Of a DNA stretch of 64,000 nucleotides, positions 49,161 through 57,777 are shown one piece after another. Under the pieces are notes generated by a model that did no database searches, had not been told where the DNA came from, and saw nothing but the letters and a program-made list of their open reading frames with translations. Each line of letters starts with the position of its first letter. Within the stretch, counting starts at the first letter, position 1. Source of the DNA: Pseudomonas sp. ADAK13 (GTDB lineage: Bacteria; Pseudomonadota; Gammaproteobacteria; Pseudomonadales; Pseudomonadaceae); NCBI RefSeq assembly GCF_012935715.1, contig NZ_CP052860.1:1550001-1614000 (forward strand), given 5' to 3'. A program made the position numbers and the translations under genes.

Positions 49161-50047
49161 ACCCCGGCCTCCTTCAGGCGCCGGGCATGCTCGACAAACA
49201 GCCGGATCGGCTCGGCGCCCTTGCCCACCAGTCCCAGGGACTGGTTGACGATGTCGAAGTGGTCCAGGGCGTAGTCATCGCCAATCACAGTGCCCAGATG
49301 CGAGCTGCAGCGGCCGACCATGCCGTCGCACTGGCCCTTCTCCCGCACAAAGGCTCTGGCGAACAACCGGCAACTGCGATTCGTCCCGTCCAGCAGGTTG
49401 CGGCCACGGTCCGTCTTGCCCGGTTGCAAGGTGCCGGACCAGGAGTAATAGCGCACGCCATTGACCTCCCCGGCGCCCTGCCCGCCCCAGGTGTCCGGGA
49501 TGCCCTGGGGATACTGGCGATTGAACAAGGCCACGCCTTCGCTCGTCAGTGACTGGTGGGACGCATGAATGTCCGCCGCAAAACGCGGGCCGCGGTAGCC
49601 GGTTTCCAGCAGGCCCATCAGCACGCCGACCAGCCGCAGCAACACACTCAGGATACGCCCCCTGGCGCTGTGCGCCGGGTAATGGGTGTGGAAGTAATCC
49701 GCCAGTTCCGAGCCATGGTTGGGCCCGGCCACCGAGGTCACCGACGCCACCCAGTCCGGGCGTTTGGCCGCCGCATACCGCGCCGTCAGCGAGCCCTGGC
49801 TATGGCCGATCAGGTTGACCTTGTCGGCTCCGGTTTCCCGGCGAATCGTCTCGATCTGCGCCAGCAGCTGTTCGCCCCGCACCTCATTGGAATTGAGCGG
49901 AGCCACCTGTACCGCAAACACCTGCGCCCCGCCGGCACGCAGCGCCGGGACGATGCCGTACCAATACGGGTACAGCACCAGGCGCACAAACCCCAACATC
50001 CCCGGCACCAGCACCAGCGGATAACGTGTAGCCAATGACTGCGGCAT
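49157..50047 (-). CDS. Triacylglycerol lipase-like alpha/beta hydrolase
   Basis: 296 residues. The lipase signature GHSQGSLTARYAAA (nucleophile Ser near 100), an oxyanion region LVLVPGMLGF and the later Asp and His candidates in DYALDHFDIVN fit family I lipases of Pseudomonas. No strong signal peptide: the N terminus MPQSLATRYP is short, so export or a periplasmic role is uncertain, and a cognate foldase gene is not seen nearby. Start ATG 50047 has AAGGA at about ten bases. Confidence 0.85.
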   Translation of the reverse strand: MPQSLATRYPLVLVPGMLGFVRLVLYPYWYGIVPALRAGGAQVFAVQVAPLNSNEVRGEQLLAQIETIRRETGADKVNLIGHSQGSLTARYAAAKRPDWVASVTSVAGPNHGSELADYFHTHYPAHSARGRILSVLLRLVGVLMGLLETGYRGPRFAADIHASHQSLTSEGVALFNRQYPQGIPDTWGGQGAGEVNGVRYYSWSGTLQPGKTDRGRNLLDGTNRSCRLFARAFVREKGQCDGMVGRCSSHLGTVIGDDYALDHFDIVNQSLGLVGKGAEPIRLFVEHARRLKEAGV

Positions 50048-50116
50048 GGAGCGAACGTCCTTGAAAGCGAGGCGATGGGCCCATCCTAGACCAGCCTCCG
50101 TGACCAAGCCATGACG

Positions 50117-50422
50117 CTACTTGAGGCCCACCACGCCGGCGACGATCAGCCCCACCGACACCAGCTTGATCAGCGTCAGGCTCTCCCCCAGCAACGCAAA
50201 CCCGAGAAACACCGTGCCCAGCGAGCCAATCGCGGTCCAGATCGGGTAGGCGACGCTCACCGGCAACTCCCGCATGGCCAGGGTCAGGAAGTAGATCCCG
50301 CCCACGGCCGCGATGACGGTGATCAGCGATGGCCACAGCCGGGTGAAACCGTCGGCGTATTTCATGCTCATGGCAAAGGTCACCTCGAACCCGGCCGCAA
50401 TCAGCAGGAAGAGCCAGGACAC
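50117..50422 (-). CDS. SMR family multidrug/guanidinium exporter-like protein
   Basis: 101-residue four-helix small multidrug resistance protein starting with GTG 50422 (SWLFLLIAAGFEVTFAMSM). It has the conserved membrane-embedded Glu near residue 14 and the core PVSVAYPIWTAIGSLGTV. It resembles SugE/Gdx proteins, but the substrate cannot be deduced. The start lies one base after the stop of the quinone reductase gene, so translation is coupled. Confidence 0.85.
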   Translation of the reverse strand: MSWLFLLIAAGFEVTFAMSMKYADGFTRLWPSLITVIAAVGGIYFLTLAMRELPVSVAYPIWTAIGSLGTVFLGFALLGESLTLIKLVSVGLIVAGVVGLK

Positions 50423-50423
50423 G

Positions 50424-51065
50424 TCAGAAGCTCCCTGCCAGGTCCCGCAACTGACCTTCGACCGCATCGCAGGAGCGGCGGAAAACGCTGGGGTCGGACT
50501 CTTCACCTTCAGCGGCAATCACCATGACGTCTTCGATGCCGATAAACCCCAAGGCGGTTCGCAGGTGCGGGTCGGCGTGATTCATCGCCTCGTTTTCACC
50601 GCCCGGGCCAAAGCCGCTGCCGCCGCGACTGGTGATGATCAATGCCTTTTTGCCCAACAGCAAAGGCTTGTACTGGGCAATGCCCTGGCTGTCCTGGGTG
50701 ATGTCCACCGTCAGCCCCATACGCACGATCTGGTCGATCCAGGCCTTGAGGCCGCTGGGAATCCCGAAGTTGTACATCGGCACGGAAATCACCAGCAGTT
50801 CATGCTCGACCAACTCGCGGACCAGCTCATTGCTCAGTTGCAAATCCGCGTGCATGGCCAGGGGCATGGACTGGGGTTCGGGGTGGAAGCTGGCGGCAAT
50901 AAACGCTTCGCTGACATGGGGAATCGACGCGCGGCCGACTTCGCGGCGGGTCAGGTGCGCGTCCGGGTTGGCGGTGTGCCAGGCGGCCAGAAACACCTCC
51001 GCCAGGCGCCGGGAATGGGAACGTTCGCCACGGGGGCTGGAATGGATCGCAAGCATTTTTTTCAT
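50424..51065 (-). CDS. FMN-dependent NADH:quinone reductase / azoreductase
   Basis: 213-residue flavodoxin-fold NAD(P)H oxidoreductase (AzoR type). N-terminal [17 protein letters not shown] binds FMN phosphate, followed by [16 protein letters not shown] and [16 protein letters not shown], typical of AzoR. Reduces quinones and azo compounds. Start MKKMLAIHS. First gene of a two-gene unit with the SMR exporter and divergent from a LysR regulator, the arrangement that usually reports quinone or electrophile stress. Confidence 0.88.
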   Translation of the reverse strand: MKKMLAIHSSPRGERSHSRRLAEVFLAAWHTANPDAHLTRREVGRASIPHVSEAFIAASFHPEPQSMPLAMHADLQLSNELVRELVEHELLVISVPMYNFGIPSGLKAWIDQIVRMGLTVDITQDSQGIAQYKPLLLGKKALIITSRGGSGFGPGGENEAMNHADPHLRTALGFIGIEDVMVIAAEGEESDPSVFRRSCDAVEGQLRDLAGSF

Positions 51066-51169
51066 CTGTAAGCCTTCACGCGTTAGACTCGGGCAACCTG
51101 AATGGCGGCCTCTCTTGCGCACAAATCTAGAGCCGGGCCGCCAGCCTCACAAATGAGCAATAGTTGCTT

Positions 51170-51190
51170 TGGATGAAATCATTTCATCCA
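51170..51190. promoter_or_regulatory. Palindromic operator between azoR-like gene and lysR
   Basis: TGGATGAAAT and ATTTCATCCA are 10-bp perfect inverted arms around a central C, ending 12 bases before the LysR start. Position and symmetry fit an operator for autoregulation and divergent control. Confidence 0.7.
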
Positions 51191-51201
51191 TGGAGCCCCA
51201 C

Positions 51202-52101
51202 ATGTTTGCCTCGCTGCCCCTGACCGCCCTGCGTGCCTTTGAATCGGCCTCGCGCCTGCTGAGCTTCAAGGCCGCCGCCCAGGAGTTGTCGGTGACACCC
51301 ACAGCGGTGTCCCACCAGATTCGCTCCCTGGAAACCTGGCTCGGCGTGCCATTGTTCGAACGCCTGCCGCGCCAGGTACGCCTGACAGAGTGTGGCGAGC
51401 GACTGTTCAGCAGCCTGCATGGCGCACTGCTGGACGTAGCGCAAAGCGTCGACACCCTGCGACCGCAGCGCAGCGCCGGCCATCTCACCTTGTCCACCAC
51501 GCCCGCGTTCGCCGCCTTATGGCTGGTGCCGCGGCTGGGACGCTTCTATGCCGCTCACCCGAACATCAACCTGCGCCTGGACACCAACTGCGCCGTCGTG
51601 GACTTGCAGCAAGATGCCAGCGTCGATTTGGTAATCCGCTACAGCCTGGACGACTACACGAACCTGCATGGCTTGTGTCTGTTCGACGAGTGTTTTGCGG
51701 TGTACGGCTCTCCCGAGCAGGTCGCCCTGGCCAGCCAGCGCACCCCGACCTTGATCAGCGTGCGCTGGCACAACTCCAGGCTCTACGCCCTGGGCTGGCA
51801 GGCCTGGTGCGAAAAGGCCGGGGAACACTGGCTGCAATCCGCCTCGCCACTGCGCGAATACGATGAAGAACACTATGCCCTGCAAGCGGCGATTGCCGGC
51901 CAGGGCCTGGTGTTGGCGAGCAATATCCTGGTCTCGGAAACACTCGCCAGTGGGCTGCTGGTGCCCTACCGGCCAGAGATCCGCGTCGACGGCGCCGGCT
52001 ACAGCGCCCTGTGCGTACCGGGCCGCGAACGGCACCCGCCGGTCCGGGCGTTTTTTGAGTGGTTGCAGGAGGAAGCACGGCTGTCGGGGCACGCGTTGTA
52101 A
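51202..52101 (+). CDS. LysR family transcriptional regulator
   Basis: 299 residues of the GcvA-like LysR subgroup: N-terminal winged HTH (about 5-64; LTALRAFESASRLLSFKAAA, ELSVTPTAVSHQIRSLE) and a periplasmic-binding-like effector domain from about 95. Start ATG 51202 (MFASLPLTALRAF) with GGAG six bases upstream; ATG 51169 and 51190 would place the start in the palindrome. Probably regulates the divergent quinone reductase-SMR unit. Confidence 0.9.
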   Translation: MFASLPLTALRAFESASRLLSFKAAAQELSVTPTAVSHQIRSLETWLGVPLFERLPRQVRLTECGERLFSSLHGALLDVAQSVDTLRPQRSAGHLTLSTTPAFAALWLVPRLGRFYAAHPNINLRLDTNCAVVDLQQDASVDLVIRYSLDDYTNLHGLCLFDECFAVYGSPEQVALASQRTPTLISVRWHNSRLYALGWQAWCEKAGEHWLQSASPLREYDEEHYALQAAIAGQGLVLASNILVSETLASGLLVPYRPEIRVDGAGYSALCVPGRERHPPVRAFFEWLQEEARLSGHAL

Positions 52102-52199
52102 AATCCGATAAAACTTTTTGCGTTGCCTGGGACTCACAACTTGGAGCGATCACGCCGGCAGAGCGTGGCGCAAAACCGGATTAGTACCAGGAGAATGAG

Positions 52200-52730
52200 A
52201 TGACTGACTCACATTTGTCTGACGTAGCCACCTTACGTGAGCGCGCCCGCAAGAACGTCGAAAACGGTGCCGTAACCGAAGGCTATGACGCCGACCGCCA
52301 GGAAATCCTGCGCTTGCTCAACGAATCGCTGGCCACCGAGTTGGTGTGCGTGCTGCGCTACAAACGCCACTATTTCATGGCCAATGGCGTCAAGGCGCAT
52401 GTCGCCGCCGAGGAATTCCTCGAACACGCCACCCAGGAAGCGGAACACGCCGACAAGCTGGCCGAGCGCATCGTGCAGCTGGGCGGCGAGCCGGAGTTCA
52501 ACCCCGACCTGCTGTCGAAGAACTCCCACGCCCAGTACGTGGCCGGCAATACGCTGAAGGAAATGGTCTACGAAGACCTGGTCGCCGAGCGCATCGCGGT
52601 AGACAGCTATCGCGAGATCATTCAATACATCGGCGATAAAGACCCGACCACCCGCCGGATCTTCGAAGACATCCTGGCCCAGGAAGAAGAACACGCCGAC
52701 GACATGGCGGATATTCTGCAGGACCTGTAA
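52200..52730 (+). CDS. Ferritin-like / bacterioferritin-type protein
   Basis: 176-residue four-helix di-iron protein. The ligand pattern is visible as ESLATELVCVLRYKRHYFMA with E in the first helix, EHATQEAEHADKLAERI, then EDILAQEEEHADDMADI in the last helix. It is close to the Pseudomonas bacterioferritin-like protein at PA4880 and distant from classical Bfr (no haem Met evident). Stores or detoxifies iron. A strong bidirectional terminator follows. Confidence 0.88.
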   Translation: MTDSHLSDVATLRERARKNVENGAVTEGYDADRQEILRLLNESLATELVCVLRYKRHYFMANGVKAHVAAEEFLEHATQEAEHADKLAERIVQLGGEPEFNPDLLSKNSHAQYVAGNTLKEMVYEDLVAERIAVDSYREIIQYIGDKDPTTRRIFEDILAQEEEHADDMADILQDL

Positions 52731-52743
52731 GCAACCGCCGCAC

Positions 52744-52779
52744 AAAAAAAGGGGGAGCCAAATGGCTCCCCCTTTTTTT
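52744..52779. terminator. Bidirectional rho-independent terminator
   Basis: GGGGGAGCC and GGCTCCCCC form a nine-pair stem with an AAAT loop, flanked by A7 and T7 tracts. It serves the ferritin-like gene on the plus strand and the AsmA-family gene on the minus strand; the latter's stop codon lies in the T tract. Confidence 0.95.
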
Positions 52780-54847
52780 AGCCTTTCACCGTCTTCGGTG
52801 CCTTGCCTTCCCTCATCTGTTGCAGCAACGGCGCACACTGGTTCGGCTCATCGCCGCTCGGTGCCACCAGCGCCAGCAAGCCCGCCGCCGGCCCGGCAAT
52901 AACCCCCAGTGCAACCATGCCCGCGCCACGCAACATCAACGGCACGGCTTTCACCCCGGCATTGGGCTTGATAAACGGCCCGTTGACGTACAACGGCGAG
53001 CGCAGGGAGAACAGGCGGAAGCCCTTGGACTCTGGCGTGATGGTCAGGTCCAACTGCTCGCTGGCCATGTTCGCCGTGCCATCGATGTAGATGATGGCGT
53101 TCTCGGTATCGAACACAAACAGGCGAGTCGTCGCCAGGCCGGACTTGATGCCAAAGTCGGCGGCCGCGCAGTTGATCTTCACTTCCTTGTCGCCAAACAG
53201 GCGGCCGACCACGTAGTTGCCGACGTTAAGCCCGGCGATTTCCATCAGCCCGCGGCTGATGGCGCCGTCGTTGATCAACATCTTCAGATCGCCATTCGAC
53301 GTTCCGAGCAACGCCGCCACGGAGTTGCCGCGCCCAGAAATGTCCGCGTCACCGTTGAGTTCACCAAAGCTGGTTTTCATCGGTTCGAAGGTTGGGAACA
53401 GCTGCTTGAGCTTGAAATTCCGCGCGGTGAGTTTGGCCTGGCCTTCCATCGGCGTGGTACGCCCGTTGAGGCGGATCTGCGCGTCTAGCTTGCCGCCCGC
53501 CACGCCGAAACGCAGGGGCTCGAGGCTCAACTGACCATCGTTCAGCACCAGGTGGGTGTAAAGGTCAGTGAACGGCAGCTCGGCACTGTGGACGATGCGC
53601 TTGCCGGTGAATTCAACATCGGCATCCATGTCGCGCCAGCGCTCGGTGCGGAACTCTTCCACCGGCAGCACTTTGGTTGCCGGCTGCTTGCTTTCGCCGC
53701 CACGGGCTTTTTGCTTGGCGTTGGAATCGGCGCCAATCAATGGCGCGAGGTCAGTCATCAGCAGTTGGTTGGAGACCAACGCGCCCGTGAGCTTGGGCCG
53801 TGGCTGGCTGGCGACGTAACCGAGGTTGCCGTGGATATCACTGTTGCCGATCTTGCCGTTGAAGTTTTCATACTGGAACGACGCGCCGCTGGCTTCGTGC
53901 AGCTTGGCGATCAGGTGGCCGTCGGTGGAATAGGCCGGCGAATCCGGCAGCGTCACGCCGGTGAGCGGATACAGGTTGCCCAGGCTGCTGCCCGAGAGTT
54001 TGAGGCGCAGGTCGAGGGCGCCGAGGTTCATTGGGTCGGTCAGGGTGCCGGCCAGCGCGATGCTGGTGTCGCCGATCCTGGCCTGGGCTTGCAGCGGGAA
54101 CGGCTTGGCCGCGTCCTGCAATGCCAGCAGGCCACCGATCTTGCCAGTGCCATCGAGTTTCTGGCCGTGGTATTGGCCTTTGACCTTGAGCCCGAACGCG
54201 TAATCCTGCGGCGCCGAGCCTTTTTCCAATGCTTTCTTGGCATCGGCATCGCCGACGATTTCGCCGAAGGGAATCGGCTTGCCGAGCAAATCGATCACCA
54301 CGTCGAGTTGGGTCTTGAGGGTTTGATCGTCGAGGGTCACGTGGCCTTTGTCGAAGCCGATCGCGCCGATGTCCACCACCCAGCTGGACGGTTCGGCGTC
54401 GGGGTCCTTGGGGTCGAACTTGAAGGTCCAGTTGGCGCGGCCGTCGGCCAGGCGCTGCAACTGTGCACTCGGTTCGGTGAGGTCGATCCGCGGGATCACC
54501 ACGCGCTGGGCCAGCAACGCCAGGGGCGAAATGCGCAGCTCCACACGCTTGAGGGTGACCATCTGCGGGGTTTTCGACCAGTCGGGATTACCCAGGGTCA
54601 GGTCTTCGGCAATCACATGGGGCCACGGAACCCAGGCGCGCCAGCCGCCTTCATCGGGCTCGCGCTGCCACACCACCGCCAGGTTGCCGTTGATGGCAAA
54701 GGCGCGGTGCAGCTCTTCGGAGACCTTGGCATTGAGTGGCGGCTTGATCCGGTTCCAGTCAAAGAACACCAGGACCAACACCACAATGGCGATTAACAAA
54801 GCGAAGCTGGCGCAGCTCCAGGCGAGAATTTTACGAGTGCGCGTCAT
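52778..54847 (-). CDS. AsmA family protein
   Basis: 689 residues with one N-terminal membrane helix (about 8-29, LAWSCASFALLIAIVVLVLV) and a long periplasmic part, AsmA-domain at the N terminus and the C-terminal AsmA_2-like part (GRGNSVAALLGTSNGDLKML near 530, TANMASEQLDLTITPE). Family members are bridge-like lipid-transport proteins important for outer-membrane balance. Length agrees with YhjG/AsmA-type proteins. Single gene. Confidence 0.9.
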   Translation of the reverse strand: MTRTRKILAWSCASFALLIAIVVLVLVFFDWNRIKPPLNAKVSEELHRAFAINGNLAVVWQREPDEGGWRAWVPWPHVIAEDLTLGNPDWSKTPQMVTLKRVELRISPLALLAQRVVIPRIDLTEPSAQLQRLADGRANWTFKFDPKDPDAEPSSWVVDIGAIGFDKGHVTLDDQTLKTQLDVVIDLLGKPIPFGEIVGDADAKKALEKGSAPQDYAFGLKVKGQYHGQKLDGTGKIGGLLALQDAAKPFPLQAQARIGDTSIALAGTLTDPMNLGALDLRLKLSGSSLGNLYPLTGVTLPDSPAYSTDGHLIAKLHEASGASFQYENFNGKIGNSDIHGNLGYVASQPRPKLTGALVSNQLLMTDLAPLIGADSNAKQKARGGESKQPATKVLPVEEFRTERWRDMDADVEFTGKRIVHSAELPFTDLYTHLVLNDGQLSLEPLRFGVAGGKLDAQIRLNGRTTPMEGQAKLTARNFKLKQLFPTFEPMKTSFGELNGDADISGRGNSVAALLGTSNGDLKMLINDGAISRGLMEIAGLNVGNYVVGRLFGDKEVKINCAAADFGIKSGLATTRLFVFDTENAIIYIDGTANMASEQLDLTITPESKGFRLFSLRSPLYVNGPFIKPNAGVKAVPLMLRGAGMVALGVIAGPAAGLLALVAPSGDEPNQCAPLLQQMREGKAPKTVKG

Positions 54848-55215
54848 TGCACAGGACTCCAGGTTACGACTGAGCGGGCGCCTTGCGGCGCACGTTTTGA
54901 CTACAGCTTATATGGCTACGACTGACAAACGGCGCGGGGGTTTAACCCCATTGAAGAATTACCCGTAAAAACCGCGTTTCCTGACCAACTCGACAGTTTC
55001 TATCATCGACGGCGCACCGTTGTTACCCACGATCGTGTCGAAAATACCCACCACGGTGCAAAAGCGCGGGCTTGAGACCTGCGAGATAGAGCCCTCGCCG
55101 AGAACAATCAATTCTGTTGATTATTACCATTGTGTTTATGAACTTTTATATCGACTTATCAAGAGTAGCATTAGCCCTGTACCCAATTTATCGCCCTCCC
55201 AAGGAGCAACCCATC
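54848..55215. other. Intergenic region upstream of the secreted repeat protein
   Basis: Lower-GC stretch of 368 bases holding the promoter of the rightward gene and the start region of the leftward AsmA gene. A small palindrome GGGGTTTAACCCC lies at about 54938-54950. The open frame running into the repeat gene from 55117 is not coding by its content; nothing else is recognised. Confidence 0.5.
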
Positions 55216-55665
55216 ATGAAACGCCAATTACTCGCAAGCTTTGTACTTTCCGTCCTGGCCACCAGCGCATTTGCCCTGCCAGCGGCTGAACAGGCCACAC
55301 CACAAGTGAAAGCCGACGCTTCCCACGTTAGCCAAACCCTGGCGCGCAGCGGTGCTTCGGACAAGAACAACACCGACTACAACGGCAGCATCACTGAAAA
55401 CGGTTCGGAACAAGCCAACAAACGCGCTTACACCGAAGGTGTTGCTGAAGGCGGCCGTGATCGCCTTGAACAGAAAGGCCTGGTTGAAGGTGGCGCTGAT
55501 CGCCTGATGGAACGCAACGCTGTTGCCGAAGGTGGCCGTGATCGCCTGGAACAGAAAGGTCTGGTTGAAGACGGTTCGAGCCGTGCCAACAAACGCGCTT
55601 ATGCCGACGGCGTAGCGGAAGGCGGTGCTGACCGTCTGCAAGAACTGCATCAAGCACAGAGCTAA
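55216..55665 (+). CDS. Secreted Gly-rich repeat protein, uncharacterised
   Basis: 149 residues, signal peptide about 1-18 (MKRQLLASFVLSVLATSA), then an approximately 14-residue repeat. EGG(R/A)DRL occurs four times, and the unit VAEGGRDRLEQKGLVE occurs twice almost unchanged, framed by two copies of NKRAY..GVAEGG. Charged and glycine-rich with no cysteine, it may be a periplasmic or cell-envelope protein; no function is known to me. GGAGCA before ATG 55216, terminator after. Confidence 0.82.
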   Translation: MKRQLLASFVLSVLATSAFALPAAEQATPQVKADASHVSQTLARSGASDKNNTDYNGSITENGSEQANKRAYTEGVAEGGRDRLEQKGLVEGGADRLMERNAVAEGGRDRLEQKGLVEDGSSRANKRAYADGVAEGGADRLQELHQAQS

Positions 55666-55685
55666 GCCCGTGCTGGCCCTGGAAA

Positions 55686-55711
55686 AAAGCCCGATCACCC
55701 GATCGGGCTTT
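55686..55711 (+). terminator. Rho-independent terminator after the repeat protein
   Basis: AAGCCCGATC and GATCGGGCTT form a ten-pair stem with an ACCC loop, then TGACTTT. Confidence 0.9.
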
Positions 55712-55816
55712 GACTTTGTGTGAACCGCAACGCCCTTCTCCCTTTTGAAGTTCGACGCTGGCAAAGCTGATTTGCTAGAGTGCGTCGCTGTCCTTGTCCA
55801 CAAAGCCCGCCTGCCA

Positions 55817-56449
55817 ATGCTGCCCCGTGCCGAACAGAAGCAACAGACCCGACTCGCCCTGATGGACGCAGCCCGCCATCTGATGGAGTGTGGCCGTGGG
55901 TTTGGCAGCCTGAGCCTGCGTGAAGTGGCCAAGACCGCCGGCATTGTGCCCACCGGTTTCTACCGTCACTTTGCCGATATGGATCAACTGGGCCTGGTAT
56001 TGGTCAGTGAAGTCGGCCAGACCTTCCGCGCGACGATCCGCCTGGTGCGCCACAATGAATTCGTGATGGGCGGCATCATCGATGCCTCGGTGCGGATTTT
56101 CCTCGATGTGGTCGCCGCCAACCGTTCGCAATTCCTGTTCCTGGCCCGTGAGCAATACGGTGGCAGCCTTGCCGTTCGCCAAGCCATCGGCGCCTTGCGC
56201 GAAGACATCGCCAGCGACCTCGCCGCCGACCTGACCTTGATGCCCAAGCTCCAGCACCTGGATGCTGACGGCTTGCACGTGATGGCCGACCTGATCGTCA
56301 AGAGCGTGTTCGCCACCCTGCCCGACATCATTGACCCGCCCGCCGAAGCGCTGCCGTCCCATCTCACGCCCCAGGCCAAGATCACCCAGCAACTGCGCTT
56401 CATCTTTATCGGCCTCAAGCATTGGCAAGGCCTGGGCAGCACCGAATAA
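55817..56449 (+). CDS. desT: TetR family regulator DesT (fatty-acid desaturation)
   Basis: 210-residue TetR/FabR-type repressor. In P. aeruginosa DesT senses the saturated:unsaturated acyl-CoA ratio and represses the desCB acyl-CoA desaturase genes. Start MLPRAEQKQQTRLALMDAAR; HTH about 30-55 (SLREVAKTAGIVPTGFYRHF). Ligand domain contains FLFLAREQYGGSLAVRQAIG as in DesT. ATG 55817 is preferred over 55745. In PAO1 desCB lies beside it; here neighbours are a repeat protein and an NlpC/P60 gene. Confidence 0.85.
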   Translation: MLPRAEQKQQTRLALMDAARHLMECGRGFGSLSLREVAKTAGIVPTGFYRHFADMDQLGLVLVSEVGQTFRATIRLVRHNEFVMGGIIDASVRIFLDVVAANRSQFLFLAREQYGGSLAVRQAIGALREDIASDLAADLTLMPKLQHLDADGLHVMADLIVKSVFATLPDIIDPPAEALPSHLTPQAKITQQLRFIFIGLKHWQGLGSTE

Positions 56450-56450
56450 C

Positions 56451-56939
56451 TCAGCGCACGGCGTGAAACCGCTTGGCGGTGGTGTAGTTCCTGCTCCAGT
56501 AACGGTTGGCCAGCGAATCGATGCGCACACTTTTGCCCGTACGTGGCGAGTGAATGAACTTGCCTTCGCCTATATAAAGGCCGACATGGCTGACCTGGCC
56601 ACGCCCATTCCCCCTGAAAAACACCGCATCACCCGGTTGCAGTGCATCGCGCTTGACCGTGGCTGCCGTTGAGCGGTGCATCGCAGCGGTGGTGCGTGGC
56701 AGATGAATATTGGCTTCGGTCTTGAACAGGTACACCAGGAAACTGCTGCAATCGAAACCCTGGGCCACTGACGTCCCGCCCATCCTGTAAGGGGTGCCCA
56801 ACAGAGAATGGGCGCGATCAATCACGCTGGTGATGGAAGATGATGCCTCCAGTGAGACCGGGCGCTGGAGGTTGGCCGAGGCGGATGAAATGGCCAACGA
56901 CAGGCTGACAATCAGTAAACAGAAAAATGACTTGTACAT
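56451..56939 (-). CDS. NlpC/P60 family peptidase
   Basis: 162-residue secreted cysteine peptidase acting on peptidoglycan stem peptides. Signal peptide about 1-22, then the NlpC/P60 domain (about 37-160) with the catalytic cysteine in GFDCSSFLVYLF (Cys64), His in VSHVGLYIG (His118) and a third polar residue (His130). Convergent with desT, stops one base apart. Confidence 0.92.
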   Translation of the reverse strand: MYKSFFCLLIVSLSLAISSASANLQRPVSLEASSSITSVIDRAHSLLGTPYRMGGTSVAQGFDCSSFLVYLFKTEANIHLPRTTAAMHRSTAATVKRDALQPGDAVFFRGNGRGQVSHVGLYIGEGKFIHSPRTGKSVRIDSLANRYWSRNYTTAKRFHAVR

Positions 56940-57276
56940 GGTGGAAACCGCTGTGGATTAAATACGGAGCGGAATCCTAATGAAGCAGCACGTAATCCAA
57001 TGAACTCCGAATCCTTTAACTGCGTGGGAAAAATCCGAAACAATTCGATTTCCATAAAGATGAAAGAAATTTCACGCGCCGCTTACTGCATTTCAACGCC
57101 GAACGCCCGAATCCAGTGCTATAAATCCCGTCACGCACCAAAATGAAACATTTTGGAATAATTTCCTGCGCCATCAGGTGGCACAAGCCGCCTGCCTACA
57201 GGGAATTCCCACTCCCCGCGTGGTTGGCAAGACCCTTGCTCTAGCTTGCTTATCGCTCATAGCTGGAAGCTTTCTG
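56940..57276. other. Intergenic region upstream of ureE
   Basis: AT-rich for this genome. It separates the divergent NlpC gene from ureE and must contain promoters for both. A GGCAC...GC sequence near 57179 does not meet sigma-54 spacing (12 instead of 10 bases). No gene is seen apart from the upstream extension of the ureE frame. Confidence 0.5.
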
Positions 57277-57777
57277 ATGCTGGTGATCCACCGCCGAATC
57301 GCCCCCGAACCCGTCTGGGCCGCTGAGTTGCTGCTGAACTTCGAAGCCCGCAGCAAAAGCCGCTTGCGCTGTTTCAGTGCCGACGGAGAAGACGTCGGCC
57401 TGTTTCTGGAGCGCGGCCAACCGCCGCTGCACGATGGCGAATTCCTACAGGCCGAAGACGGACGTGTCGTACGCGTGTGTGCCCGCCCTGAACACCTGCT
57501 GCACGTCACCTGCAGCAGTGCCTTCGAACTGACCCGTGCCGCCTATCACCTGGGCAACCGGCACGTGGCCCTGCAAGTGGGTGACGGCTGGCTGCGCCTG
57601 CTCGATGACTACGTGCTCAAGGCCATGCTCGAGCAGTTGGGTGCGACGACTGAAACCATCGAAGCGCCGTTCCAGCCGGAACACGGCGCCTATGGCGGCG
57701 GCCATCATCATTCCCGCCATGGCGACGAAGACTTCAACTACCCGCCCAAGCTGCACCAGTTCGGCGTACGTCTATGA
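57277..57777 (+). CDS. ureE: Urease accessory protein UreE (nickel chaperone)
   Basis: 166-residue homodimeric nickel metallochaperone delivering nickel to UreG. The UreE fold shows LRCFSADGEDVGLFLERG and YHLGNRHVALQVGDGWLRLL; the C-terminal tail GGGHHHSRHGDED binds additional nickel. Start ATG 57277 follows GGAAG; the frame is open 33 codons further upstream but without family similarity. Overlaps ureF by four bases and lies about 15 kb from ureC. Confidence 0.95.
   Translation: MLVIHRRIAPEPVWAAELLLNFEARSKSRLRCFSADGEDVGLFLERGQPPLHDGEFLQAEDGRVVRVCARPEHLLHVTCSSAFELTRAAYHLGNRHVALQVGDGWLRLLDDYVLKAMLEQLGATTETIEAPFQPEHGAYGGGHHHSRHGDEDFNYPPKLHQFGVRL

Noticed and set aside
57170..57200. Possible sigma-54 promoter before ureE
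   Set aside because: GGCACAAGCCGCCTGC has 12 instead of 10 bases between GG and GC, so it does not meet the -24/-12 rule.
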